A stretch of 64,000 bases of DNA from Pictodentalium vernedei. Lineage: Eukaryota; Mollusca; Scaphopoda; Dentaliida; Dentaliidae. The notes below the pieces were generated by a model, which saw only the letters and a program-made list of their open reading frames with translations, was not told where the DNA came from and did not search any database. Shown in pieces: positions 1 to 9,530 of this stretch. Position 1 is the first letter of the stretch. The number at the start of each line of letters is the position of its first letter. The stretch covers positions 249,917,113 through 249,981,112 of the forward strand of contig CM062289.1 of NCBI GenBank assembly GCA_031216915.1. The letters run 5' to 3'. The position numbers were made by a program, and so were the translations under genes.

Positions 1-1
1 A

Positions 2-640
2 TATCAGTTACCCCCGTCCACTTTACTAAGTGAAGCGAGAAAAGAATATGAAAAATACACAAAGAACGATTCAATACTACTCAAATACCAACTTGTTGTA
101 GAAAATCGAATCAGTGAAAACGATTCCGGTAGAACGCTGGAATTTAAAAGCTGCAGTTATTTCCTAGAACGCGCTCACATTAAAAGGTTTTTTAATGACA
201 TTCATGATGACAATAGAAAACGTGATAAAGACAAATTGAGGAAATATAGGGTGTTCAAGGAAACATTCAATCTGGAACCTTATCTGGTAGACACCACGTC
301 ATTAGAAGCGAGAATTATATTTACTCGGTTACGTGTAAGCAACCATAAACTTCGTGTAGAAACAGGTAGACATGTGCAGCCACCCGTACCTGTAAACGAA
401 AGTGTGGTTCCCATATGCAATTCTGCTGCCCTAGAAAATGAGTTACATTTTGTAATGGAGTGCAGGGAGTACGAAGCGATCAGGTCTATTGCGTTTCAGA
501 AAATTGAATGCGAATGTCCTCAATTTTCTGAAATGACTAGCTCGGAGCGGTTCGTGTTTCTTATGAAAAACGAAATACTATCATTATGCAATGTTATACG
601 GCTGTTCTTTAAACAACGGGAATTAGTGTACAGTAAATAA
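2..640 (+). pseudogene. LINE (non-LTR retrotransposon) C-terminal fragment, open at the left window edge
   Basis: A reading frame runs without a stop from base 2 to the stop at 640, about 212 codons, so the true start lies outside the window. The C-terminal part has the pattern seen at the end of many LINE ORF2 proteins: RLRVSNHKLRVETGR, then a Cys/His knuckle remnant (PICNSAALENELHFVMEC, near residues 137-154) and a basic tail. The usual CxxC of the knuckle is reduced to one Cys. It would follow the reverse transcriptase domain, which is not in the window. The knuckle and tail resemble the LINE tail at 7142-7772, so they may be one family. The 3' region up to the TAATC-type repeat near 1390-1405 may be its untranslated tail. 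Clade (Jockey/CR1/Rex1-like) is uncertain. Confidence 0.7.
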
Positions 641-948
641 ATAATGTTACAATAAGACTAAAATCCTCCTCCGATTGGACGAGAGCTCGCTTAGTATATT
701 TTATGTTTACGGCTCAAATGGCAATGTTATCGTCTGACGTCACTGCGCGAAATATTTGAAATGACGTCTCCTGTTTCGTAACTGCTTCATCAACGGAGTG
801 ACTAACAAGCCACTTCATTTTTCTGGATGTTTCACGTGTGCAGCAGACGGTGTTCCGGATGAAGTGTTGTTTAAATTACAAACCTATTTACGATTTGAAC
901 TAAGATGGAATAAGTTTATCTGGTTTATTGATTATTTATCAAGTGCCG

Positions 949-1062
949 TCGTGGATACACGAGAGGTTTATTTACTAAACACGTGATAGTTAAAAGTTGC
1001 CTTGAACAAGGCAACTTTTAACGATCGCAAGTTTCGTAAATAAGCCCTTCGTGTATCCACGA
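949..1062. repeat. Palindrome (hairpin), 114 bp
   Basis: Outer arms TCGTGGATACACGA and TCGTGTATCCACGA flank an inner stem GTTAAAAGTTGCCTT / AAGGCAACTTTTAAC. The stretch between them (TTTATTTACTAAAC versus GTTTCGTAAATAA) also pairs imperfectly. It lies 39 bp from the next palindrome, in the presumed LINE 3' region. No target duplication was identified. Confidence 0.75.
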
Positions 1063-1100
1063 TGTAGGTTTTAGGCTATGGGTAGTGTCTTATTGGAACA

Positions 1101-1258
1101 TATACATTATTGTGATGAGTTGACGGTAACATGGTCTGGGGTTTGCGGCTCGGAGCTTATGTTCAACCGAGACGCGAAGCTTCGCGTCTCGGTTGAACAT
1201 AAGCTCCGAGCCGCAAACCCCAGACCATGTTACCGTCAACTCATCACAATAATTTATA
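1101..1258. repeat. Near-perfect 158-bp palindrome
   Basis: Two arms of about 79 bp pair around GAAGCTTC (axis between 1179 and 1180). I see one mismatched pair over the whole length and no loop. The arms include GTTGACGGTAACATGG. No transposase and no clear target duplication is present. Such identity means either a recent origin or ongoing arm-to-arm conversion. Confidence 0.85.
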
Positions 1259-1405
1259 ATATAGTGAATTTCTCATGATAAAATGTGTATATGAATATTC
1301 GTATTACATTATTCACCACATATATAATACTATGATTCTGTATTTTTGCAATCTGCCTTGTTTTTGGTGTATTTGCTAAATAAATAATGTAATCTAATCT
1401 AATCT

Positions 1406-2430
1406 ACCATAGGGATTTACAGTGAATTTATGTTCTCTCGGTGAACGATAACAATATTTCATCTGCCAATAATGGCATTAATTTGTTTCTTGTAAGATAA
1501 TCAGTAATATTATCGATAAATAATGTTTATTGAAGTAATCACATCAAGAACATATTCGTCTCCTCTTTCAAACGTCATTAATTATACAGCAAATAACATT
1601 CGGAGACGTGAAATTATTTAATGAAAGACAACAAAGCTAGTTTATTGTCTTTCTGATTTGAATCAAAATCGTTTCAAATGTGACGCAATGTTCATGGAGT
1701 TTAGAGGCCAAGATGCAGTGCGAGCGTTTTGAGTATTGCGATAAAAGTAGTTGCGTCAAAATTATATTTAGTGATTGTGTGTTTCCGCGTTGGTCATTGA
1801 ACGCAGCGCAGTTAATTATTGTCTTTGTTCTTCTACAAAGTTGATATCAGAGCCATATTACAATGTTGCAGTTGCAAACTGAGAAGACAAATGTTATTTA
1901 TTACTTTCTCGCAATGCTCGGAAAGCTCAATCGCATCTGGTGTGTTAGAGGCCTTAATTTCCCTTCTTAACTTTCACTATGTGAGAAGTCAACCGGACAC
2001 TTTCTGTATAACTAGCGGGAAAAAATTGAATTTTTCTAGCTAGACTGAATCACACACTGTCCATTTATATAATAGATTTATCCTTTGTCTGCTGAATTCT
2101 GAAAATTCTTTCTATGATTTTGCCTTTAATGGAGGCGTACATCTTACATTCCTATCGGAATTAAGACTTCTGACACAGCAGTTACACCATACCCATCATG
2201 ACAACGTTGACAGTTGTCCAAACAGTATTCCAAACACCTTTTCCTAGTTGACAAAAGAAGTAAAAAGAAACGTTTCGTCATCGACCGCGCTTTCCACTGC
2301 CACAATGGCTTTCCTTCACAAATGAAAGAAGCCTTTTTGCTGCCAAAATTTAGTCGACGAAGATTTTTTATGTCAAGCGAAAATGCTCAGTGAATTGGTT
2401 AAACTGACACTGATAAAGGGCTCTAGCGAA
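1406..2430. other. No recognisable feature
   Basis: AT-rich unique-looking DNA. Short open frames here (for example 1819-2043) show no family resemblance and no splice-flanked exon pattern. Confidence 0.5.
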
Positions 2431-2770
2431 TGTTCCCGAATTTGAACAATCTGCCCTCTTTCGCTAAGCAGCACCGAGCCGCGTATCGGCGAGGTGATAC
2501 AGTACGAGGCGAGTTCAAATTCATGAATATCGGCAGCGAGGATAGTAAATATCTTACACCTGTTCTTTTTTCAATCAATAAAAGGTACGGACTCGGGTAT
2601 ATTCAGCGGCGAGATGTATTCAAGTGAAGTCACTTGAATACCCAGCATATTGTTCTACCAACTATTTCAGTAATAGTTATTAACTTACAGTGCCATGGTC
2701 ACAAATGTGCACAGAGAATTTCGAGCGGATCGCGACAGGGTCGAGATCCGGTAGAAATTCTCTGTCCGCT
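2431..2770. repeat. Cluster of three short inverted repeats
   Basis: Three separate hairpin-capable segments lie here: GAATTTGAAC (from about 2436) with GTTCAAATTC (about 2513); GTATTCAAGTGA / TCACTTGAATAC at 2613-2642; and ACAGAGAATTTC / GAAATTCTCTGT at about 2711-2765. The arms are 10-12 bp. They may be remnants of decayed MITEs. Confidence 0.4.
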
Positions 2771-3124
2771 TCCCTCTCAGTTACACTTTAGAATATTTCC
2801 TTTCGAAACAGAAATACGAGATTATCAATTCTGAATTGCTATTCCAACTTACTTTTCTTGATGAGGTCTTGTTTCCTCCACATTCTATTTGGGAAATTTC
2901 GACCCACTGGTACAAGCAAATGTTTTGGTGCATCGCGATCTGATTGCGAAAATGACCGAGTTTGTTATCACAGTACTGTAGCTTGTGATATTTATGAATG
3001 GAAGTCGTGTACAGCAGTATAGAAACAAATTTAGTCTTGAATGCGTTATATGAGTAGAAAAAACAAGTTGGGTTTTGAAGGCTATGGACTAGGGTTGAAC
3101 TGGATGGACAGCAATGCAGTAACG

Positions 3125-3230
3125 CCGTGTTCTCACTTTAGATTTTTATCGCACGTCTTTTATCGAACGTCTTTTGTCGATCGATTTTTGTCGAAAGTCA
3201 CAAACCTGAAGGTTGTTCTCACTATAGACT
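3125..3230 (+). repeat. GTGTTCTCACT module with repeated GTCTTTTGTCGA words
   Basis: GTGTTCTCACTTTAGATTTTTATCG is followed by near-repeats of the word CGTCTTTTATCGA/CGATTTTTGTCGA and a second TTGTTCTCACTATAGAC. The GTGTTCTCACTNNAGA start recurs at 4137. This looks like the end of a dispersed DNA element, family unknown. Confidence 0.4.
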
Positions 3231-3835
3231 TTTATTATGCCAGTAATTGTTACTGACCAATCAGCTTCAATATCTAGTGACCGTATATGAGACTGTGTAT
3301 CATCGAGCTGACCGTATATAGAGCTAATATGCGGTCAGTTCCGACATTTTGTTTTTGACATCCAGCGCGATGTTTTTCGCGTGTTCAACGAACAACAAAT
3401 AATTTCGCGTGCGTGTCTGTTGAGCAACGTTCAACTATAATACGTTTCTTCCAATCTGAAAAATTTTAGTAAACAAACGTAAATCAATACAATAAATAAA
3501 CCACTAAAACGACATGTATAGAAGCCAACTGGCACTGTCTGAGGCGAATGATGAATGAAACTGTTTTCACTTACCTTCTTGAAAGAATTGTTAATCCATT
3601 TGCTCCAGTTTTTTTTATTTTTCCAGTACTTAACACTGAATTAAAGTTGTGAATTGTTAATATAAATTCCTGTTTATTGAGAAGAAAACTCCGTTCTTTC
3701 AGCGCCTGCTACTAGCGTGACCTTCACATGACGTAACACCGGGAAATTCCCTGACAGTGATAACAGAACATTTGCGCTAGGAATCTGGGTACATTTATGG
3801 TTGTGTCTCTTTCAAAGGACTGGCATAATAAATAC

Positions 3836-3976
3836 GTTATGGGGCTTTCAATGGGCGGATATGGTGTGATATAAGGCCCAGCAAGATCAATATTAGGCTC
3901 GGCCTTCGGCCTCGCCTAATATTGATCTCACTTCGCCTTATATCACACCATATCCGCCCACTGAAAGCCCCATAAC
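3836..3976. repeat. 141-bp palindrome with TTC apex
   Basis: GTTATGGGGCTTTCA pairs with TGAAAGCCCCATAAC, and the arms continue through GGCGGATATGGTGTGATATAAGG and ATCAATATTAGGC to a GGCC-TTC-GGCC apex at 3902-3911. A few mismatches and single-base offsets are visible. No target duplication was seen. Confidence 0.85.
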
Positions 3977-4133
3977 TTATATTGTCGTACCATTTTTCTC
4001 TGGAGGCTTGACAGCCGTAATCCCTTCGACAAATCTAAGGAGTCTTTCGACAAAAGAAGTTGAAATGAAACGCGTTTGATTGTTTCGGCAAAAATAGTAT
4101 AAGTCAAAAATCTAAAGAAAGTCATCCGTCTTG

Positions 4134-4720
4134 TGTGTTCTCACTAGAGATTTTTGTCGATCGACACCAGCTTTGTCGTTTACAAGAAAAACGTACGATA
4201 GCAATTTATAGTGAAATCACAGCTTTACATAGCCATTTCTTGGGTGGACTGCAATAAATGAACACCATGATGATTCGTATAAAAAATAAAACTTGGAGGG
4301 TTAATTCTGACATTTTCACATTGTGGACTTTTCGATATTCCACGACCCTGACGCTCTATGCACACATTTCACACGTCAATACTGAAATGAAAAAAGTATT
4401 TCTATTATGTAAAATCATTGTCAGACATTGTTTTTTAATGGCAGTTTGAGATTCAGTTCACATGTTTCACAATGACATTCATTCGAACATATTCTTCCAT
4501 ACATTGAAATCATTTGTTCGCCATCAAAAAGGATATGGATTTGTTTCATGTACTTGAAAAGATCGACCAAAGTTCTTTTTCCTAATAAGAGAAACATTTC
4601 TTTCTCCACGCATTTTAGATAATCATGCTTTCCGCCAGTACATTTCCAATGAATAGAATTGTGCATGTGTTGGAATTTTACTTTCTCTATTGCACGTCAT
4701 GTCGTTGATGGAGATGGATT
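4134..4720 (+). repeat. Dispersed repeat module, copy 1
   Basis: The block GATTTTTGTCGATCGACACC plus GCTTTGTCGTTTAC at 4147-4180 recurs at 5068-5101. The block TTTTACTTTCTCTATTGCA at about 4676 recurs at about 5185. The second copy is much shorter between the two blocks, so the pair looks like a full and an internally deleted copy of one unknown element. Confidence 0.5.
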
Positions 4721-4801
4721 TCAAGACGTGAAGTACAAACGCACCTGATTACCTCTGAAAAACTTTATGGTGGGGGTTTGTGACGACTTTGCAAGGTGCG
4801 C

Positions 4802-4998
4802 GGGGTACGATGGAGCTGTGTACTAAGGCGTACTGCACGTCGATGGTGCACTTGTCTTCAACCAATGCAAACCTTGCTAACAGTTGCTCGCCGCTACTCG
4901 GAGGTTCTCTCCAGCTTCCTCCACCCGTAAAACTGCCCGACACAAGGTGACCCTGGCTGCCGAATAGTCTGAAGAACCCCAATAAAAAAAAAATTGTC
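4802..4998 (+). repeat. SINE, 3' two-thirds
   Basis: It carries the family words GTGTACTAAGGCGTACTGCA, CTTCAACCAATGCAAACC, the CTCCACCCGTAAAACTG block and an A-rich end. The tRNA-like head is missing. It lies between the two copies of the dispersed module at 4134 and 5066. Confidence 0.8.
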
Positions 4999-5065
4999 AA
5001 GGTATGAGAAATAAAAAAAGATTTCATCACAGACATACGAGATTATCAACTCTGGAATGCTTGAA

Positions 5066-5205
5066 GAGATTTTTGTCGATCGACACCAGCTTTGTCGTTT
5101 ACTAGAAAAACACTCGATAAAAATGTATAGTAAAAGCAGGTGAAAGCTCAGCTTTAACGAATAGAAAGTATACATGGGTTCGAATTTTACTTTCTCTATT
5201 GCAAT
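5066..5205 (+). repeat. Dispersed repeat module, copy 2 (internally deleted)
   Basis: Shares with the 4134 copy the segment TTTTTGTCGATCGACACCAG, the AAACACTCGATAAAAATGTATAGT region and the terminal TTTTACTTTCTCTATTGCAA. Confidence 0.5.
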
Positions 5206-5376
5206 ACGAAAGCCCATTTATTGAAATTTTGATTGCGGTTCTCGGTCATGCTATTCCACGGAAGATTTTTTGATGTGTTGGTGGAAATTGCACTTCGTGA
5301 TCGTGAAGATTGTTTTTCGGTCATCCAATTTCCACGAACTCTGTATTTTATTTCGTCCCTTGGGTACTATAAGGCC

Positions 5377-5403
5377 CCATCTGCAATGCTGCATTGCAGA
5401 TGG
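5377..5403. repeat. Short perfect hairpin
   Basis: CCATCTGCAATG, a CTG loop, then CATTGCAGATGG. It sits among weaker outer pairing (GGGACAA / TTTCGTCCC). Confidence 0.6.
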
Positions 5404-5622
5404 CTCCTTGTTGCAGTCCAGGGACAATTTATAAATATAGTGATATCTGTGTGAGCGACGACATATCAGACATAAAAAATACAATTTTTCATTTGACGTT
5501 GTATTTTTGTAAACAGTATCTGGTTATGTTTACTGTTTAGTCTTTCTGCAGAACAAACGCAATAGTCAAGCGCATTGAGTATTCAGCAATTAACCACCAT
5601 GAGTTTAATGTTAAATGGATAG

Positions 5623-5782
5623 AGAGTAATCGCTTGACTGGACTGGTTACGTGAAATTATTCATGAGAGGTGAGGGACGTTGCACAAACACGAGTGGGTG
5701 AATGCGCACGAGTGTTTTACAATATAGTCCCTCGTCTCGAATGAATTATTTCACGTAACCAGTCCAGTCAAGCGATTACTCT
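5623..5782. repeat. 160-bp palindrome
   Basis: AGAGTAATCGCTTGACTGG pairs with CCAGTCAAGCGATTACTCT, then GTTACGTGAAATTATTCATG pairs almost fully with the opposite strand. A roughly 45-base unpaired centre contains CACGAGTGGGTGAATGCGC. It lies 37 bp from the TTAA MITE at 5824. Confidence 0.85.
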
Positions 5783-5823
5783 GTTTATTACTTTTCATTG
5801 TTAACGATAATTATATTCTTTAA

Positions 5824-6031
5824 CCCTTTACCTAACGTAACGACCAGAACCGGCCAGCGCTATTCTAAAAAATCGCCAATTAATTTTCATTATTTTTTCT
5901 TTTTTTGCCTCTAAGTCTAGCTCGTTCCAATGAGGGGGCATAACCTATGTTTTTGAGACAAAAAATTAAAATAACAGTTATTCAAGAATTTGTTTTGCAA
6001 GTGTCGTCTGCTTTTCATGTTAGGTAAAGGA
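5824..6031 (-). mobile_element. TTAA palindromic MITE family A, one inner arm lost
   Basis: Flanked by TTAA at 5820-5823 and 6032-6035. Left end CCCTTTACCTAACGTAACG with the CCGGCCAGCGCTATTC segment; right end ...GCAAGTGTCGTCTGC and GGTAAAGG. The inner hairpin normally has two arms. Here the left arm is missing: TTTGCCTCTAAGT jumps to AGCTCGTTCC, and then only the right arm AATGAGGGGGCATAACCTATG follows. The TTAA site and CCC end are as in piggyBac-type elements. No coding capacity. Confidence 0.85.
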
Positions 6032-6039
6032 TTAAAAAA

Positions 6040-6574
6040 AAACCAAAACTATAAAGTCCCCATTACACCCACGGCAAAGCGTCTTCGTTTGCGCGCACAG
6101 ATACATGACACAATTGTTGACTGCATAATTCACTTGTGAAGTTATTGTTTATAATCAAACCCGGAAATCCCAGTAAATCACACTTTGGAAAGTAATAAAA
6201 ACTCGTCGTTTACATGACTTCAGCATACTTTTCTTGGCAGATTGGTCTCACGCTAAAGGTGATACTGCAAACAGGGCTTAAAACTCTCCATTTCATTTTA
6301 TGTTTGACACATTGAGCCAGCAAATCCAATTTACCTACTCGGTGTAACGGTTTGATTAACTCTAATTGTACGAATAGGGGCATTTTCGTGGGTTTTAAAA
6401 GGCAGGCTTTAACAATGTTAACTTTCAATTGTACACGTACTTACTTTTTTAATTCTCTACCAAACTCAACATTGTGGGTTCTGAAGAATTTCTTGCTGCG
6501 GTTTCACATTATACGCTGGAAAATTGAACCGTTATTCCTTCTAATTTAATCATCTGCACACTGATGTCGAAATA
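6040..6574. other. No recognisable feature
   Basis: AT-rich sequence without a repeat family that I can identify. Short frames on both strands overlap each other and show no conserved motif. Confidence 0.45.
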
Positions 6575-6578
6575 TTAA

Positions 6579-6783
6579 CCCCCTACACACTGATGTCAAA
6601 ATATCTAAATTTCAGGCAGAAAAAAGTTCCCATAATGCAACTAGAAATTTAACCAATTTAATCTTGTTTGACAGAGCTCATTGAGCTCTGTCAAACGAGA
6701 TTGAATTGGTTAAATTTCTAGATGCATTATGGGAAAAAACAGCTTCCTGAAATTTTGGTATTTTAACATCAGAGTGAAGGGGG
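6579..6783. mobile_element. TTAA palindromic MITE family D
   Basis: TTAA at 6575-6578 and at 6784-6787 bound ends CCCCCTACACACTGATGT and ACATCAGAGTGAAGGGGG. Inside is a long hairpin: AATGCAACTAGAAATTTAACC, then TTTGACAGAGCTC, a short centre ATT, and the complement back. Same target preference and CCC ends as family A, but unrelated internal sequence. Probably piggyBac-mobilised by analogy. Confidence 0.8.
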
Positions 6784-6793
6784 TTAAAATTCC

Positions 6794-6917
6794 AAGAAGC
6801 GAATTTTCCCAAAATGCAACTAAGAATTTAACCAATTCATTTATACATGTAAGTGATCGTTGAGTTATGTCACACAAGATTAAACGAGTTAAATTAGTAA
6901 AACTACAACTAACCTGC
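6794..6917 (+). repeat. Decayed second copy of the family D core
   Basis: CCCAAAATGCAACTAAGAAT, TTTAACCAATTCATTT, GTTGAGTTATGTCACAC and GATTAAACGAGTTAAATTAG match the arms of the neighbouring element with many differences. The ends are not preserved. Confidence 0.55.
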
Positions 6918-7141
6918 AACCAACATCCCAAAGCATTGCAGGGCCCCTTCCGTGACTCGAAGTGGCGGACAGTCGGTTAACAGGTATTACGGCGGACTTA
7001 AAAGAATCTATGCGGTTTTAGAGTCTGCACATTATCCTTTCGCAGGGAGGTTCATTTGACGAGCAGATGAAGATTTTGCCAGTTTTTTTGTTGAGTAACT
7101 CACTAATTGAACTAGTATTATTCTATGACAGTGCTATCTAG

Positions 7142-7772
7142 GGTTTATCAGAACGTAACAAAATTAATGGCGTGCAACTAAGAGCAGCACGGCACTTTTT
7201 AGGACTAATTAAAAACTCCCCAAACTTGTGTCTACGAGGTGATTTGGGATGGATTTCTCCCTTGACACAACAACGGATCCACACATTTAGATACTGGAAA
7301 CGTCTAAAATCACTGGACAGTGACCGGCCTATTTTTGAGGTCCACAACGGGTCCCCCACGAACAAAAGATTCTGGGACTCAAGAGTGACAAAACTATTAA
7401 AAAGTGTTCAGCTGGATGAATCAATGGACCTAAAGGTTGCCAAACAATAATTGGTAGAAATGGACTGTGCAGTATGGTGAACACTCCCTCTTGAAGTGGA
7501 GACCGGCAGGTATGCGAAACCAAAAGTGCCGCTAGAACAAAGAATATGCAAATTTTGATTCACCAATGCTGTCGAAGATGAAAAACATTTTTTAATGAAC
7601 TGTGAGTTTTATGTTGATAAAAAGCAAGGAACTTAAACAATAATGGCGACAACCAAAATGTGGAGGAAACTTTTCTGTTCATAATGAAGTGTGACGAGTT
7701 ACAACCTTTCTTGGCTTTAACCTTGTATGAAATGTGCAATCGCAGAAAAACAACACTTTTGTAAATGAGCAA
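7142..7772 (+). pseudogene. LINE ORF2 C-terminal fragment, decayed
   Basis: Frame 7142-7450 encodes NGVQLRAARHFLGL, then GDLGWISPLTQQRI and RYWKRL. This is the conserved block just after the reverse transcriptase of many invertebrate LINEs. Further on, in another frame, CKF-TNAVEDEKHFLMNC (about 7550-7605) is the Cys/His knuckle, and CDELQPFLALTLYEMCNRR (about 7690-7746) is the C-terminal end. Frame changes near 7450-7490 and a stop just before 7560 break it. The tail resembles that of the fragment at 2-640. The catalytic domain is absent, as in a 5'-truncated copy. Confidence 0.7.
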
Positions 7773-8765
7773 CCAACACTTAAACTACCTTTGTGTATAC
7801 GTTATCCTATAAAAATGTATATAAGATGCACAATTTGTTTCTTGCGCGCATTCGCCCAGTGCTATGGCAGTCGCTGCTTCCCTCGACGGGACACGTGTAC
7901 CCAGGGGTTGCGTGCGTTAGGCCATCGATGATGTCATAACAGACCCAACTTCTGTGTGTGCGTTTTCTTGGGAGGGTCAACAGTGACTGTTGGAGTGTTG
8001 AATGGCATGCTCGAGGGTGAACTGTTTTGTAAATTTGAGAAAATCCTATATTATATGGTGATGTGGTGGGGTGGATGGGGGAAAGGTCAACATATTATTA
8101 TTATTATTCCCCCTCCCACATTTACCTCTCTGGAAACCAGTAACTTATAGAAATAATAGGATGAATATATGTGAGGGAGGTATCGGACCAGATCCTATCG
8201 TGATTACAAGTGAGGCGTATAACGTAAACAACGCAAATTTTAAATATATGCCGATTACCTAATTGAACTTTTAAACATAAATACCAGGCTTGGCGATCGA
8301 TTTTAATTTAAATTTTTGAAAGGCCGACGAAGGAACATTTGCATGTCGAAGAAAGTATTGAAACCCCAAAATGGGAGGATTTGAGTTCGGTATGCACATG
8401 TTGCTTTATCGACCTCTCAAAGGCTTTATGTATATTTTTTGCTCTTTGTATATTTGTAAATACTTTTCAGCTTTTCGGACTTGTAAAATTGTTTAAAATA
8501 TTTGGTTGTATATGTACGTGGGTATATGCAGATGCACGTGGAAATGTCTGCATGGTTTGTATATACAATTCTTTTCTAGGAGTGGGCGGGGACTGGGGTG
8601 ATGCTTAATGTATAACGACTAATCAATGATCAAAATGTGTCGCATAAGCCTTCAGAGGCTGGGTTTCATACAAATATTCTGTAAACATTCTATGTGTAAT
8701 ATATTCCATGTGTATCGAAACGTGACACTTAAATAAAATATTCTACTACTACTACTACTACTACA
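7773..8765 (+). repeat. Probable LINE 3' tail ending in a CTA microsatellite
   Basis: Non-coding, T-rich sequence follows the LINE fragment and ends with AAATAAAATATTCTACTACTAC; the CTA triplet repeats at about 8743-8765. Simple-repeat tails are usual for LINEs of this type. The link between tail and fragment is inferred from order and orientation only. Confidence 0.4.
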
Positions 8766-8942
8766 ATAAACCTCATTTTTTCTTGTAAGACTGTGTTAAT
8801 GTTTGGTGTGGATAAATTATCGTGCCCAAGAAACTTCTCTAAATAATCCTCTCGCATTACAATATTATTCGTTTAACGTGCAGAGTACTGTAATCACACA
8901 GGTAGTCAGAAAATTTAGACCTGGTTGCGGCTGCGTCACTAC

Positions 8943-9175
8943 CTGTGGTCAATACTATAGAACCTTTATAATTGTATTTCTTAGAATTGTATTTTCTGGT
9001 TTTGACTCTAAATTGGTTGAAACGAACCATTAGCATTTTCAAACACTTTTTTTCCACTTGGTAAATTGCCATATCTTTTAAAATGCTAATGATTTATTTT
9101 AGTCAATTATATTAATAGGTAGAAAATACAATTTTAGGAAATACAATTGTAAAGGTTTTATAGTATTGGCCCCTG
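8943..9175. mobile_element. Palindromic MITE family E (hAT-like ends)
   Basis: Ends are CTGTGGTCAATACTATAG and TATAGTATTGGCCCCTG. Within are AATTGTATTTTCT words on both sides and an inner hairpin CATTAGCATTTTCAAA / TTTTAAAATGCTAATG around a CTTGG centre. Three more copies lie at 18831, 21958 and 29867. A CAGGGGCC start is typical of hAT elements, but I cannot see an 8-bp target duplication here. Confidence 0.75.
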
Positions 9176-9282
9176 GTCGAATTCGCTGTCTGCATTTTTG
9201 TACCACATACATGCAATTGCGAACGGCGGTTTCTTATTCCATGAATAACTCATATATTTTATTTATTTTAACTAGTCTTTAA

Positions 9283-9526
9283 CCCTTTGCCTAACGTGAA
9301 AAGCAGACGACACTTGCAAAAAAAATTCTTGAATAACTAATTTTTTTCATTTTTTGTCTAAAAAACATAGGTTATGACCCCTCGTTGGAACGAGCTCGAC
9401 GAGCTCGTTCTAACGAGGGGTCATAACCTATGTTTTTGAGACAAAAAATGAAAAAAATAGTGAAAATTAATTGGCGATTTTTGAGAATAGCGCTGGCCGG
9501 TTTTGGCCGTTACGTTGGGTAAAGGG
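9283..9526 (+). mobile_element. TTAA palindromic MITE family A, complete
   Basis: TTAA at 9279-9282 and 9527-9530. Left end CCCTTTGCCTAACGTGAAAA with GCAGACGACACTTGC. Inner hairpin: TTTTTGTCTAAAAAACATAG, GGTTATGACCCCTCG, GAGCTC apex, then the complementary arm. Right unique segment GCGCTGGCCGGTTTTGGCCG and end ACGTTGGGTAAAGGG. This copy shows the whole two-tier design: short outer ends, two different unique segments and one long inner palindrome. Confidence 0.9.
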
Positions 9527-9530
9527 TTAA

